NCBI GenBank assembly: GCA_026400845.1
Contig: JAPLOH010000059.1
Coordinates: 3,134 to 61,377 of the forward strand
DNA length: 58,244 nt
From: Alphaproteobacteria bacterium
GTDB taxonomy: Bacteria; Pseudomonadota; Alphaproteobacteria; Acetobacterales; Acetobacteraceae
Reading direction: 5' to 3'
Part shown: one piece after another, positions 41,438 through 50,477 of the stretch
Position numbering within the stretch: the stretch's first letter is position 1
Layout of the letters: each line of letters opens with the position of its first letter
The notes under the pieces: generated by a model
The model's database searches: none
What the model was told of the DNA's origin: nothing
Seen by the model: the letters and a program-made list of their open reading frames with translations, nothing else
Made by a program: the position numbers and the translations under genes

Positions 41438-42121
41438 CTAGTCCAGCATCTCGCGCACCACGCGGGCGACCGCGGTCAGCGACAGGATGGCGGGGACGGG
41501 GCAGATGGCGCGCACGCGGTCCTTCATGGCTTGCGTGTAGCTGATGCAGTCCATCACCACGAGGTCGGGGTTGAGCGCGGCGAGGCGGTGCGCGGCGGCG
41601 TCCACGGTGGCGTCATCGGCGATCGGCAGTAGCGGCACGGCGGCGACGTCGAGGCCGGGGCGGCGCCATTTGGCGGCGAGATGCTCGGTCTGTTCGGCGA
41701 GCGGCAGCAGCAGGCCGAGCCTTCCACGCGCCAGCAGCCCGGCGACCACACCGGACAGCACGGCCGAGGGCAGCACGACGAGGCCGGCGCCGTCGAGCGC
41801 GGGGAATTCACCGGTGCAGCACAGCATGGTCACCGTGAAGCCCTCATCGCGCATCGCGGCGAGCGCGACCTTGGCGCGAGCCTCGACGACGTGCTTGGAG
41901 ATCGTCACCCCCTCGCCCGAGGGCAGCTTGGTGAACAGCGTGTCGTCGCCGTCGATCGGCGGAATGGCGGCGATTTCGGCCCGCGTCATGCCGTCGAGCG
42001 CGCCGCGCAGGGTGATGGCGACGTCGGCGCCGACGAGGGCCCGCATCTGCGCTTCGACGTCGGCACGGGGGGATTGGCCGATGACGAGCATGCCGAGGTG
42101 TTTCGGGCGGGGGCGTTTCAT
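41438..42121 (-). CDS. AroM family protein
   Basis: 227 residues from ATG 42121, overlapping the MFS stop as ATGA. AroM-family features: LGMLVIGQSPRADVEAQMRA at the start, TLFTKLPSGEGVTISKHVVE, then TMLCCTGEFPALDGAGLVVL and PDLVVMDCISYTQAMKDRV. The fold resembles Asp/Glu racemases, with a Cys in CCTGEF and another in MDCISYT at the positions of racemase catalytic cysteines. Its biochemical role is unknown; coupling to a transporter suggests metabolism of an imported amino-acid-like or hydantoin-like compound. Confidence 0.85.
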   Translation of the reverse strand: MKRPRPKHLGMLVIGQSPRADVEAQMRALVGADVAITLRGALDGMTRAEIAAIPPIDGDDTLFTKLPSGEGVTISKHVVEARAKVALAAMRDEGFTVTMLCCTGEFPALDGAGLVVLPSAVLSGVVAGLLARGRLGLLLPLAEQTEHLAAKWRRPGLDVAAVPLLPIADDATVDAAAHRLAALNPDLVVMDCISYTQAMKDRVRAICPVPAILSLTAVARVVREMLD

Positions 42122-43347
42122 GCGGGGGCTCCTGCCAGGCGTTCGCGGCGATGGCGCGTGTAGAGCATGGCGCAAATGGCGAAGTTCAGCACGTTCCATG
42201 CCAGTCCGGTGAGGAACGCTGCGCCGTAATTGCCTGTGAGGTCGAACAGCGCGCCCGCCATCCAGCCGCCGATCGACATGCCCATCATGGTCGCCATCAG
42301 CACGGTGCCGACGCGCACAGCCGCCTCGCGCGGGGGGAAGATCTCGCGCACCACGATGGCGTAGGAAGGGATCAGCCCGCCCTGGAACAGGCCGAACATG
42401 GCGGAGATCACGTAGAGTTGGGCCAGCCCGTCGAACAGCGCGTAGAGGGCGAGCGCCAGGGCCTGCAGGAAGGAGCTCAGCAGCAGGGTCTGCATGCCGC
42501 CGATGCGGTCGGCGATGAAGCCGCAGGCAAGGCGGCTGACGATGCCGAAGCCGAGCATCAGCGACAGCATCACCGCGCCGGCCCGGGCGCCGTAGCCGAG
42601 ATCGCCGCAATAGGCGACGATATGGACCTGCGGTGTCGCCATCGCCACGCAGCAGGCGAAACCGGCCATCGCCATGAGCGCCTGCACGGTCGTCGGCGAA
42701 AGCCCCAGCACCAGCGCCGGCGCGGCGCCGCGGGCGCGCGTTGCGGCCGGGGCATGGGCGGGCGGCCGGCGGCGGAGGAACCAGGCGAGCGGCAGCATTG
42801 CCATCACGCAGAAGATGCCGATGGCGATATGGGTGGTCCGCCAACCCACGGTTTCGATGAAATGCTGCACCACCGGCGGCCAGATGGTGCCGGCCAGGTA
42901 GTTGCCCGAGGCGCAGACCGCCACCGCCACGCCGCGGCGCTTGTTGAACCAGAACGAGATGTCCGCCATCAGCGGCCCAAACGTGGAGGAGGAGCCGAGG
43001 AAGGCGATCAGCACGCCGTGCGCCAGCATGAACTGCCAGATGCTGGTGCTGAGCCCGGACAGGATGTAGCCGGCGCCCAGGAACATCGCCCCGCCGCCGA
43101 TGGTGATCGCCACCCCCTTGCGGTCCGCGAACCGGCCCATCAGCACACCGCCGAGCGCATAGCCGGTCATCAGCAGCGTATAGGGCAGCGTGGCGATGCC
43201 GCGATCGACCCCGAATTCCGCCTGCACCGCCGGCAGGGCGACGACGACCGACCACATGCCGATGCCGCCGATGGTGCAGATCACGAGTGCGATCGCCAGC
43301 CGCGTCCAGGCGTAGCGGGAGTCGATCAGGGCGTCGGTGCTGGTCAC
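42118..43347 (-). CDS. MFS transporter
   Basis: 409 residues if read from GTG 43347 (GGGGGAAACC upstream); an ATG at 43428 would add 27 poorly conserved residues. Twelve hydrophobic helices in two sets of six; the loop 2-3 signature is GGVLMGRFADRKG and its repeat in the second half CGFIADRIGGMQTLLL. GSSSTFGPLMADISFWFNKR and SGNYLAGTIWPPVVQ resemble monocarboxylate/oxalate-formate-type carriers (OFA/MCT). It is an inner-membrane carrier of an organic acid or similar. It is translationally coupled to the AroM-family gene. Confidence 0.88.
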   Translation of the reverse strand: MTSTDALIDSRYAWTRLAIALVICTIGGIGMWSVVVALPAVQAEFGVDRGIATLPYTLLMTGYALGGVLMGRFADRKGVAITIGGGAMFLGAGYILSGLSTSIWQFMLAHGVLIAFLGSSSTFGPLMADISFWFNKRRGVAVAVCASGNYLAGTIWPPVVQHFIETVGWRTTHIAIGIFCVMAMLPLAWFLRRRPPAHAPAATRARGAAPALVLGLSPTTVQALMAMAGFACCVAMATPQVHIVAYCGDLGYGARAGAVMLSLMLGFGIVSRLACGFIADRIGGMQTLLLSSFLQALALALYALFDGLAQLYVISAMFGLFQGGLIPSYAIVVREIFPPREAAVRVGTVLMATMMGMSIGGWMAGALFDLTGNYGAAFLTGLAWNVLNFAICAMLYTRHRRERLAGAPA

Positions 43348-43819
43348 GTCGCTTGGTTTCCCCCTTGGCGGCCCGCATCGTCCCAGCCTACCTGGCGTGT
43401 CACAAGGGGACTCGCTGTGCGGCGCCAAGCAGGGCTAGGCTGCGCCAGCCGCGCGGCTTGCGATGACGCGGGCGGAGGAGACATGCCATGGCGCGTCGCA
43501 CAGCAACTCCTGGATCTCGGGGACACAGAACGCGCCGGAAGCGGCAGGCCGTGAGGTCGACCGGAGGCGCGTAGACTCGTTTGCACCATGAAGGCGGCTG
43601 CTGCCACTGGCATCGCGCCGCATGGCGGCCGGGCGCCGGACACCGAGCGGCTGCATCCCGAGGCCGCGCGATCTCGAAAAATCGAAGGTGATGCCAACCG
43701 GCCTTTCCTCGATCTGCCACCAAGCACTCTCGCAACGGTCGACGGGCGAGAGGGTGAATGGCGCTTCCTCCAAATCGCATGGGAAGAGGCGCGATATCGA
43801 CAGCTACCAGTTGGTGTGC
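43348..43819. other. Stretch without a convincing gene
   Basis: A minus-strand frame (43435-43773, starting only at TTG) carries WWQIEERPVGITFDFSRSRG and VPEIQELLCDAPWHVSSARV, which look protein-like, but I do not recognise the family and there is no good start or ribosome site. It directly follows the enolase-superfamily fragment, so this may be scrambled decayed sequence. Confidence 0.4.
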
Positions 43820-44155
43820 GAACCGTCCCGTCGGCACGGCAAAGCCGGCTCCATCCAGCACCGGTCGGCCCTGGAGGAGGTCGATCTCGATCTGCGGCGG
43901 TAGGCGGAAGCGGCCGCGATTGAACTCCAGCCACGCGAAGTTCGGCACCGCGGCGGCGAAATGGATCGAGGCCGCCGTGCAAACCGGCCCCAGCGGGTTG
44001 TGCGGCATCAGGTCGATGTAGTGCGCCTCGCACCAACCGGCCACCTTGATCGCCTCCGTGAAGCCGCCGATGTTGCGCACGTCGAGCCGCATGAAGTCGG
44101 TGATGTGCCGCTCCACATACGGCAGGGCCTGCCATTTGCTCGCGACTTCCTCGCA
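43820..44155 (-). pseudogene. C-terminal fragment of an enolase-superfamily (mandelate racemase-like) gene
   Basis: About 112 residues match only the end of a sugar-acid dehydratase-type enzyme: LPYVERHITDFMRLDVRNIG, GFTEAIKVAGWCEAHYIDLM, PHNPLGPVCTAASIHFAAAV and PNFAWLEF. The capping domain and the part of the barrel with the metal ligands are missing upstream, and homology fades downstream into unrelated text. A fresh start is possible at ATG 44221, but the product could not be active. It lies just upstream of the MFS-AroM pair and may once have belonged to that pathway. Confidence 0.8.
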
Positions 44156-44325
44156 GGTCCCATCGCTCGGTGAGGTGTTCACACGAGTCCTCTGGGGACG
44201 TGTTGTTCGCTTAATGTTCATGACACGACTCGGCCCGGACGGCAAGAAATATCCTCCTGTCGAGTCGCCGCATCGAATCTCCGGACGGCTTGTCGCAACG
44301 GTCGGGAACGGCGCAGGATAGCGGG

Positions 44326-44559
44326 ATGAGCGAAACCGTTCTCGACGTCAAAGGCATGAACTGCCCGCTGCCTGTGCTACGGGCCAACCGCGCGCTGCGG
44401 AGCCTGGCGCCGGGCGAGCGGCTGCGTGTGCTTGCCACCGATCGCGCGGCAGTGGCCGACTTCAAGGCGTTCTGCCGTGAGACCGGCCACCAACTGCTGG
44501 CAACGAGCGAGGAGGCGGGGGTGCTGACCTTCCTCATCCGCAAAAAGGAGCAGCCGTGA
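44326..44559 (+). CDS. TusA/SirA-family sulfur carrier
   Basis: 77 residues from ATG 44326. The VLDVKGMNCPLPVLRANRAL start contains the C-P-x-P motif with the persulfide-carrying Cys; LAPGERLRVLATDRAAVADF and FCRETGHQLL complete the small alpha/beta fold. Such proteins relay sulfur to tRNA thiolation, molybdenum-cofactor or other pathways in the cytoplasm. Its TGA overlaps the GTG start of the deacetylase-like gene (GTGA), so the two are co-translated. Confidence 0.92.
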   Translation: MSETVLDVKGMNCPLPVLRANRALRSLAPGERLRVLATDRAAVADFKAFCRETGHQLLATSEEAGVLTFLIRKKEQP

Positions 44560-45485
44560 GCACCGCGCTGATCAGCCATCCCGCTTGCCTCGAACACGAC
44601 ACCGGGGATTGGCACCCCGAATGCGCCGACCGGCTGCGCTACGTGCTGCGGGCCCTCGAAGGCGAGGCCTTCCTGCCGCTGATCCGCGAAAGCGCCCCGC
44701 TTGCCAGCGAGGAGCAACTCATGCGGGTGCATCCCGCGCGCTACGTGCGGGACCTGCTGGCGATCGCGCCGGAGCCCGGCGAGCGCATCCCGCTCGATGC
44801 CGACACCATCATGAGCGCGGGTTCGCGCGAGGCGGCGCTGCGCTCGGCGGGCGGGGCGATCATGGCGGTCGACGCTGTCATGGAGGGCTGGGCGAAATCC
44901 GCCTTCGTCGCCACCCGCCCGCCCGGGCACCACGCCGAGACCAATCGGCCGATGGGGTTCTGTCTGTTCGCCAATGCCGCCATTGCAGCGCGCCACGCCC
45001 AGGCGCGCTGGGGGCTCGGGCGGGTCGCGGTGGTGGATTTCGACGTGCACCACGGCAACGGCACGCAGGAGATTTTCGAGCGTGATCCGAGTCTGTTCTA
45101 CGGGTCGAGCCATCAGTATCCGTGCTACCCCGGCACCGGGGCAGCCGAGGAGCGTGGTGTCGGCAACGTGGTCAATGCGCCGCTGCCGCCGGGCTCCACC
45201 GGGGCAGCGTTTCGCGCGGCGTGGGATGGGATCATCCTGCCCGCGCTCGACGCCTTTGCGCCCGAGCTGATCATCGTCTCCGCCGGCTTCGACGCCCACA
45301 AGGCCGACCCGCTGGCGCAATTGCGGCTGGAAACCTCTGATTTCGCTTGGATCACCGGGCGGCTGATGGCGCTGGCGCGCATCCATTGCGGCGGGCGCAT
45401 CGTATCGCTACTGGAGGGCGGCTACGATCTCGATGCGTTGGCGGCCTCGGCGGCGACGCACGTGCGGGTATTGATGGAGGGGTGA
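44556..45485 (+). CDS. Histone-deacetylase-family (acetoin utilization/acetylpolyamine) deacetylase
   Basis: 309 residues from GTG 44556. Arginase-deacetylase fold: the N-terminal CLEHDTGDWHPECADRLRYV, catalytic His pair in ATRPPGHHAETNRPMGFCLF, zinc ligands in VAVVDFDVHHGNGTQEIF and IVSAGFDAHKADPL, and the final LLEGGYDLDALA. Bacterial members remove acetyl groups from polyamines, proteins or small amides using zinc. It is coupled to the tusA-like gene and lies 82 bases before xseB, so a shared promoter is possible. The substrate is unknown. Confidence 0.92.
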   Translation: MSTALISHPACLEHDTGDWHPECADRLRYVLRALEGEAFLPLIRESAPLASEEQLMRVHPARYVRDLLAIAPEPGERIPLDADTIMSAGSREAALRSAGGAIMAVDAVMEGWAKSAFVATRPPGHHAETNRPMGFCLFANAAIAARHAQARWGLGRVAVVDFDVHHGNGTQEIFERDPSLFYGSSHQYPCYPGTGAAEERGVGNVVNAPLPPGSTGAAFRAAWDGIILPALDAFAPELIIVSAGFDAHKADPLAQLRLETSDFAWITGRLMALARIHCGGRIVSLLEGGYDLDALAASAATHVRVLMEG

Positions 45486-45567
45486 TGTTTGGGTTGGCGC
45501 GGTGCGCGGGACGCGGTATCGACCGTAAATTGGTGTTACAAACCTGGGTTATCGGAGTCTGACCTGC

Positions 45568-45870
45568 ATGGCCGCTCGCACAGCACACCCGCCCCCGCCC
45601 GCCGACACCCCGGTTGCCGACACCCCAGTCGTCGGCAACCCGGTCGCCGATGTCGCGACGCTGTCATTCGAGGAGGCGCTGGCGGAGCTTGAGCGGATCG
45701 TGCGCGCGCTCGAGGGCGGGCAGCAGAAGCTGGAGGACGCGATCGGCGCCTATGAGCGTGGCGCCAAGCTGAAGGCGCATTGCGAGGCCAAGCTCGCCGA
45801 GGCGGAACAGCGCGTGCAGGCGATCGTCGCCGGGGCCGATGGGTCGCTCTCACTACGGAGCGCGGAATGA
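45568..45870 (+). CDS. xseB: Exodeoxyribonuclease VII small subunit
   Basis: 100 residues. The XseB core is complete: LSFEEALAELERIVRALEGG, then LEDAIGAYERGAKLKAHCEA and KLAEAEQRVQAIV. It is preceded by an unconserved Pro/Ala/Val-rich extension of about 30 residues with near repeats (PVADTPVVGNPVAD). It joins XseA to make the nuclease that degrades single-stranded DNA. xseB-ispA-dxs is a classic gene order. Its stop overlaps the ispA ATG (ATGA). Confidence 0.93.
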   Translation: MAARTAHPPPPADTPVADTPVVGNPVADVATLSFEEALAELERIVRALEGGQQKLEDAIGAYERGAKLKAHCEAKLAEAEQRVQAIVAGADGSLSLRSAE

Positions 45871-46760
45871 GCACGGAGCCGCTTGCCGATGCCCTGAAGC
45901 GGGTGGCCGGCGAGGTCGAGCAGGCGATCGACGTCCTGCTGCCGGTGCCCGACGGACCCGAGGCGCGGTTGTTCGAGGCGATGCGCTACGCCACGCTCGG
46001 TGGCGGCAAGCGGTTGCGCGGCTTCCTGGTGATGCGCACCGCGGGGTTGTTCGGCGTGGATCACGCCTGCGCCGCCCGTGTCGCCGCCTCGGTCGAGATG
46101 CTGCACGCCTATTCCCTGGTGCATGACGACCTGCCGGCGATGGATGACGACGATCTCCGCCGCGGCAAGCCGTCCACCCACAAGGCCTTCGACGAGGCGA
46201 CCGCGATCCTCGCGGGCGATGCCCTGCAGACCCGCGCGTTCGAAATCCTCGCCGAACCCGACACCCATTCCAACTCGGAGGCGCGGGCCGAGCTGGTGCT
46301 GGCGCTGGCCCATGCCGCCGGCGCGCGGGGCATGTGCGGCGGGCAGATGATCGATATGATGACCGAGGGCCAGGCCCTCACCGCCGAGCAGGTCGGCCGG
46401 CTGCAGGCGCTCAAGACCGGGCGGCTGATCCAGTACAGCGTCGAGGCCGGCGCCATCCTCGGCCGCGCGCCGCTGCATCAGCGCCATCTGCTGGCCGCTT
46501 ATGGGCGTGACATCGGGGCCGCCTTCCAGATCGCCGATGACCTGCTGGACGTCGAGGGTTCGGCAGCGGAAATCGGCAAAACCGCGGGCAAGGATGCCGA
46601 GCAGGGCAAGGCGACCATGGTCGCGGTGCTCGGCGTCGCCCGCGCCCGCGCCCAGGCGGAGCATCTCGCGGCCCAGGCGGCCGGGCATCTCGACAGTTTC
46701 GGCGAGGCGGCAGAGCATCTGCGCGCCCTCGCCGCCTTCATGGTCACACGGCGGAACTGA
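45867..46760 (+). CDS. ispA: Farnesyl (geranyl) diphosphate synthase
   Basis: 297 residues from ATG 45867. First Asp-rich motif in [18 protein letters not shown], second in [19 protein letters not shown]; the lysine/arginine-binding [12 protein letters not shown] and [13 protein letters not shown] are present. It condenses isopentenyl diphosphate with dimethylallyl/geranyl diphosphate to make farnesyl diphosphate in the cytoplasm, the precursor of squalene and hence hopanoids, and of undecaprenyl and quinone chains. It is followed ten bases later by dxs. Confidence 0.94.
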   Translation: MSTEPLADALKRVAGEVEQAIDVLLPVPDGPEARLFEAMRYATLGGGKRLRGFLVMRTAGLFGVDHACAARVAASVEMLHAYSLVHDDLPAMDDDDLRRGKPSTHKAFDEATAILAGDALQTRAFEILAEPDTHSNSEARAELVLALAHAAGARGMCGGQMIDMMTEGQALTAEQVGRLQALKTGRLIQYSVEAGAILGRAPLHQRHLLAAYGRDIGAAFQIADDLLDVEGSAAEIGKTAGKDAEQGKATMVAVLGVARARAQAEHLAAQAAGHLDSFGEAAEHLRALAAFMVTRRN

Positions 46761-46770
46761 AAGCACCCCG

Positions 46771-48744
46771 ATGAACGCTCCCACGCAGCCCACGATCGCG
46801 AGCCGGCCCGCAACGCCGCTGCTGGACCGGGTGCGGGTGCCGGCCGATTTGCGCAATTTCTCGACGGAGCAGCTCAAACAGCTCGCCGACGAACTGCGCG
46901 CCGAGACGATCGACGCGGTCTCCACCACCGGCGGCCACCTCGGCGCCTCGCTGGGGGTGGTGGAGCTGACGGTAGCGATCCACGCGATTTTCGATACCCC
47001 GGAGGACCGGCTGCTGTGGGACGTCGGCCACCAGTGCTACCCGCACAAAATCCTCACCGGGCGGCGTGAGCGCATCCGCACACTGCGGCAGGGCGGCGGG
47101 CTGTCCGGTTTCACGCGGCGTGCGGAGAGCGAATATGACCCCTTCGGCGCTGCCCATTCCTCCACCTCGATCTCGGCCGGGCTCGGCATGGCCGTCGCGC
47201 GCGACCTCAAGAACGCCCGCGGCATCAAGGACGACCGCCACGTCATCGCGGTGATCGGCGATGGCGCGATGAGCGCGGGGATGGCCTACGAGGCGATGAA
47301 CAACGCGGGCGCCTTGCATTCGCGCCTCATCGTGGTGCTGAACGACAATGACATGTCGATCGCCCCGCCGGTCGGCGCGATGAGTGCCTATCTCTCGCGC
47401 CTGCTGTCCTCCAACTCCTTTCTCTCGCTGCGCGATCTCGCCGCGCGGATGGCCAAGCGCTTCCCCAAAAGCATCGAGCGCACGGCGCGCCGCGCCGAGG
47501 AATATGCGCGCGGCATGCTGACCGGCGGCACGCTGTTCGAGGAACTGGGATTCTACTACGTCGGCCCGATCGACGGGCATAATCTCGACCATCTGCTGCC
47601 CATCCTGCGCAATCTTCGCGAGGCGGAGGAGCCGGATTCCGGGCATCCCGGGCCGATCCTGCTGCATGTCATCACCAGGAAGGGCAAGGGCTACGCGCCG
47701 GCCGAAGCCTCCGCCGACAAGCTGCACGCGGTGAGCAAATTCAACGTCATCACCGGCGAGCAGGCCAAGGCGCCGCCGGGGCCGCCGACCTATACGCGGG
47801 TATTCGCCGACGCGCTGATCGCCGAGGCGGAGCGGGACCCGGCGATCGTCGCCGTCACCGCCGCGATGCCCTCGGGCACCGGGCTCGACCGCTTCGCCAA
47901 GGCTTTCCCCGACCGCACCTTCGATGTCGGCATCGCCGAGCAGCACGCGGTGACCTTCGCCGCCGGGCTCGCCACCGAGGGCATCAAGCCGTTCTGCGCG
48001 ATCTACTCCACCTTCCTCCAGCGCGGCTATGACCAGGTGGTGCATGACGTGGCGATCCAGTCGCTGCCGGTGCGCTTCGCGATCGACCGCGCGGGCCTGG
48101 TGGGGGCGGACGGCGCGACCCATGCGGGGAGCTTCGATCTCGCCTATCTCGGCTGCCTGCCGGGGTTCGTCGTGATGGCTCCCGCCGATGAAATCGAGCT
48201 GATGCACATGGTCGCCACCGCGGCGGCGATCGATGACCGGCCGAGTGCCTTCCGCTTCCCGCGCGGCGACAGCACCGGTCTCGCGCTGCCGGCGCGCGGC
48301 GAGGTCCTGGAGATCGGGCGCGGCCGGGTGGTGCGCGACGGCGGCACGGTGGCCATCCTCACGCTCGGCACACGCCTGGCCGATGCGCTGAAGGCCGCCG
48401 ACGAGCTTGCCGCCCGCGGCCTCAAGGCGACGGTGGTGGATGCCCGCTTCATGAAGCCGCTGGATACTGCGCTGATCGAGCAGCTTGCGCGGCATCACGA
48501 AGTGCTGGTGACGGTGGAGGAAGGCAGCCAGGGCGGCTTCGGCGCGGCGGTGATGCACCATCTCGCCTGGAAGGGCCTGCTCGACCACGGGTTGAAATTC
48601 CGTCCGATGACCCTGCCGGATCGCTTCATCGACCATGACAGTCCGGCCAAACAGATGATCGAGGCCGGATTGTCGGCCAAGGATATCGCCGCGACGGTGC
48701 TCAGCGCACTCGGCGGAAAAGGGGCCGGGGCGGCGCGCGCGTGA
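46771..48744 (+). CDS. dxs: 1-deoxy-D-xylulose-5-phosphate synthase
   Basis: 657 residues from ATG 46771. The thiamine-diphosphate motif is [18 protein letters not shown]. Other landmarks are [52 protein letters not shown] and the C-terminal [13 protein letters not shown]. It makes DXP from pyruvate and glyceraldehyde 3-phosphate, the first step of the MEP isoprenoid pathway. It directly precedes three hopanoid genes; its TGA overlaps the hpnM ATG (TGATG), so precursor supply and hopanoid work are expressed together. Confidence 0.96.
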   Translation: MNAPTQPTIASRPATPLLDRVRVPADLRNFSTEQLKQLADELRAETIDAVSTTGGHLGASLGVVELTVAIHAIFDTPEDRLLWDVGHQCYPHKILTGRRERIRTLRQGGGLSGFTRRAESEYDPFGAAHSSTSISAGLGMAVARDLKNARGIKDDRHVIAVIGDGAMSAGMAYEAMNNAGALHSRLIVVLNDNDMSIAPPVGAMSAYLSRLLSSNSFLSLRDLAARMAKRFPKSIERTARRAEEYARGMLTGGTLFEELGFYYVGPIDGHNLDHLLPILRNLREAEEPDSGHPGPILLHVITRKGKGYAPAEASADKLHAVSKFNVITGEQAKAPPGPPTYTRVFADALIAEAERDPAIVAVTAAMPSGTGLDRFAKAFPDRTFDVGIAEQHAVTFAAGLATEGIKPFCAIYSTFLQRGYDQVVHDVAIQSLPVRFAIDRAGLVGADGATHAGSFDLAYLGCLPGFVVMAPADEIELMHMVATAAAIDDRPSAFRFPRGDSTGLALPARGEVLEIGRGRVVRDGGTVAILTLGTRLADALKAADELAARGLKATVVDARFMKPLDTALIEQLARHHEVLVTVEEGSQGGFGAAVMHHLAWKGLLDHGLKFRPMTLPDRFIDHDSPAKQMIEAGLSAKDIAATVLSALGGKGAGAARA

Positions 48745-49340
48745 TGCGCGTCTCGCGGCGCGCGGCGGTTCTGCTGCTGCTCGCCGCCGGCGCGGCGCGC
48801 GCCGATGAGGCGGCCGCGGCGCCCGTACGCGCCATGCTGACGGGGCTCGCGGCGGGGATGAAAGCCGGGCAGGCAACGCCTTTCGCGACCCGCGTGGCGG
48901 CGCTGCGGCCGGCGGTCTGGGGCTGCTTCGATCTCGCCGCCATATTGCAGGCCGCGGTAGGGCCGCGCTGGGCCGGCTTGTCGACAGCGCAGAAATCTGA
49001 CCTCGCCGCCGCCTTCGAGGCGTTCACGGTGGCGACCTGGGTGGCCAATTTCAACGCCGATGACGGGACCCGCCTCGAACTGCTGGCGGAGCAGCGAGTG
49101 GTGGGCGAGGACGTGGTGGTCGGGACCCGCGTGGTGCCGCCGTCGGGCGATCCGACCCGGCTTGACTATGTGATGCGCAAGACGCCAGAGGGCTGGCGCG
49201 CGGTGGACATGCTGGTGGACGGCTCGATCAGTCGGGTCGCGGTGCAGCGCTCGGATTTCCGCGCCTTGCTGAAGGAGGGCAGCGCAACGCCGCTGATCGC
49301 CATGCTGCAGGACAAGGCGGCGGAACTCGCGCGGCAATAG
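48744..49340 (+). CDS. hpnM: HpnM (MlaC/Ttg2D-like hopanoid-associated periplasmic protein)
   Basis: 198 residues from ATG 48744. A signal peptide (SRRAAVLLLLAAGAARA) gives a periplasmic protein with the MlaC/Tol-Ttg2D fold: FDLAAILQAAVGPRWAGLST, AFEAFTVATWVANFNADDGT, VVPPSGDPTRLDYVMRKTPE and GWRAVDMLVDGSISRVAVQR. HpnM proteins occur in hopanoid clusters and are thought to shuttle lipids between membranes, with HpnN as a partner, which is not in the window. Seven bases separate it from hpnI. Confidence 0.9.
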   Translation: MRVSRRAAVLLLLAAGAARADEAAAAPVRAMLTGLAAGMKAGQATPFATRVAALRPAVWGCFDLAAILQAAVGPRWAGLSTAQKSDLAAAFEAFTVATWVANFNADDGTRLELLAEQRVVGEDVVVGTRVVPPSGDPTRLDYVMRKTPEGWRAVDMLVDGSISRVAVQRSDFRALLKEGSATPLIAMLQDKAAELARQ

Positions 49341-49346
49341 GGCGGA

Positions 49347-50477
49347 ATGAGCGCCTGGATCGCCATCTTGGCGGCGGCGGCGGCGGCTGGGCTGGCGCAG
49401 GCGCTGGCCGGCTGGCTGGCGCTGCGCCGCTTTCGCCACCGCACGATCGCGCCGCCGCCGCGCGTGCCGATCACCATACTCAAGCCGCTGCATGGCGATG
49501 AGCCGCTGCTGGAGGCGGCGCTGGCCTCGCTGTGCGCGCTGGACTACACGCCGATGCAAATCGTCTGCGGAGTGCAGGACCCCGCCGACCCCGCGATCGC
49601 CGTGGTGGAGCGGCTGCGTGCGCGCTTCCCCGGACGCGATATCGCCGTGGTGGCGGATGCCACGCCGCATGGGTTGAACCGCAAGATCGCCAATCTCATC
49701 AATATGTTCTCCTCCGCGAAGCACGACACGCTGGTGATCGCCGACAGTGATGTGCATGTGACGCCAGCCTATCTCGACGCCATCCTCGCTACCCTGGCCA
49801 CCCCCGATTGCGGGCTCGCGACGCTGCTCTACACCGGCCGGCCCGCCAGCGACGCGCCGGCCGCGCTGCTCGGTACCGCCTGGATCAACCACGCCTTCCT
49901 GCCCGGCGCCCTGCTCGCCCGGGCGCTTGGGCGGCAGGACTGCCTCGGTGCCACCATGGCGCTGCGGCGCGAGACGCTGGTGGCGATCGGCGGACTCGAG
50001 TCCCTCGCCGATGATCTGGCCGACGACCAGATGCTCGGCCGCCGCGTTCGTGCCCTCGGCCTGTCGGTCGGGCTCGCCGGGGCAGTGGTGGCGACGACGG
50101 TGCCGGAGACCACGCTCGGCGCTCTGTGGCGGCACGAGTTGCGCTGGGGTCGTACTATTCGCTCGCTGGAGCCTGTCGGGTTCGCGCTCTCGGCCCTGCA
50201 ATACCCACTGGCCTGGGCGTTGCTCGCCATCGCCCTCAGCGGTGCCGCCTGGTCGGTGGTGCTGTTCCTCGCCGCCTGGCTGCTGCGCGCGGCCATAGCA
50301 CGCCTGGTGGAAGCCGAATTGCGGGGGATCGACGAAACACTTGCAACCCGCACGCCGGTCTGGCTTTTCCCGTTGCGCGACCTGTTGTCGATCGCCGTGT
50401 GGATCGCCGCCCATGCCGGCACATCGGTGGAATGGCGCGGCCAGGTCCTCGACGCCACGCGCGCGCCGCCGCGATGA
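49347..50477 (+). CDS. hpnI: HpnI hopanoid glycosyltransferase
   Basis: 376 residues. Family 2 glycosyltransferase of the ceramide-glucosyltransferase type: an N-terminal TM, VPITILKPLHGDEPLLEAAL, VCGVQDPADPAIAVVERL, the catalytic metal motif VIADSDVHVTPAYL, DDLADDQMLGRRVR, and HELRWGRTIRSLEP (the R-x-x-R-W signature region), then C-terminal TMs. HpnI adds an N-acetylglucosamine unit to adenosylhopane-type tails, giving the substrate of HpnK. It overlaps hpnK as ATGA. Confidence 0.92.
   Translation: MSAWIAILAAAAAAGLAQALAGWLALRRFRHRTIAPPPRVPITILKPLHGDEPLLEAALASLCALDYTPMQIVCGVQDPADPAIAVVERLRARFPGRDIAVVADATPHGLNRKIANLINMFSSAKHDTLVIADSDVHVTPAYLDAILATLATPDCGLATLLYTGRPASDAPAALLGTAWINHAFLPGALLARALGRQDCLGATMALRRETLVAIGGLESLADDLADDQMLGRRVRALGLSVGLAGAVVATTVPETTLGALWRHELRWGRTIRSLEPVGFALSALQYPLAWALLAIALSGAAWSVVLFLAAWLLRAAIARLVEAELRGIDETLATRTPVWLFPLRDLLSIAVWIAAHAGTSVEWRGQVLDATRAPPR

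Noticed and set aside
43435-43773. Possible 112-residue protein on the minus strand
   Set aside because: It contains protein-like text but only a TTG start, no ribosome site and no recognised family; kept as part of an unassigned stretch.
46744-50414. Two long minus-strand frames under dxs, hpnM and hpnI
   Set aside because: Antisense to well-defined enzymes; sequence is low in hydrophobic order and matches no family.
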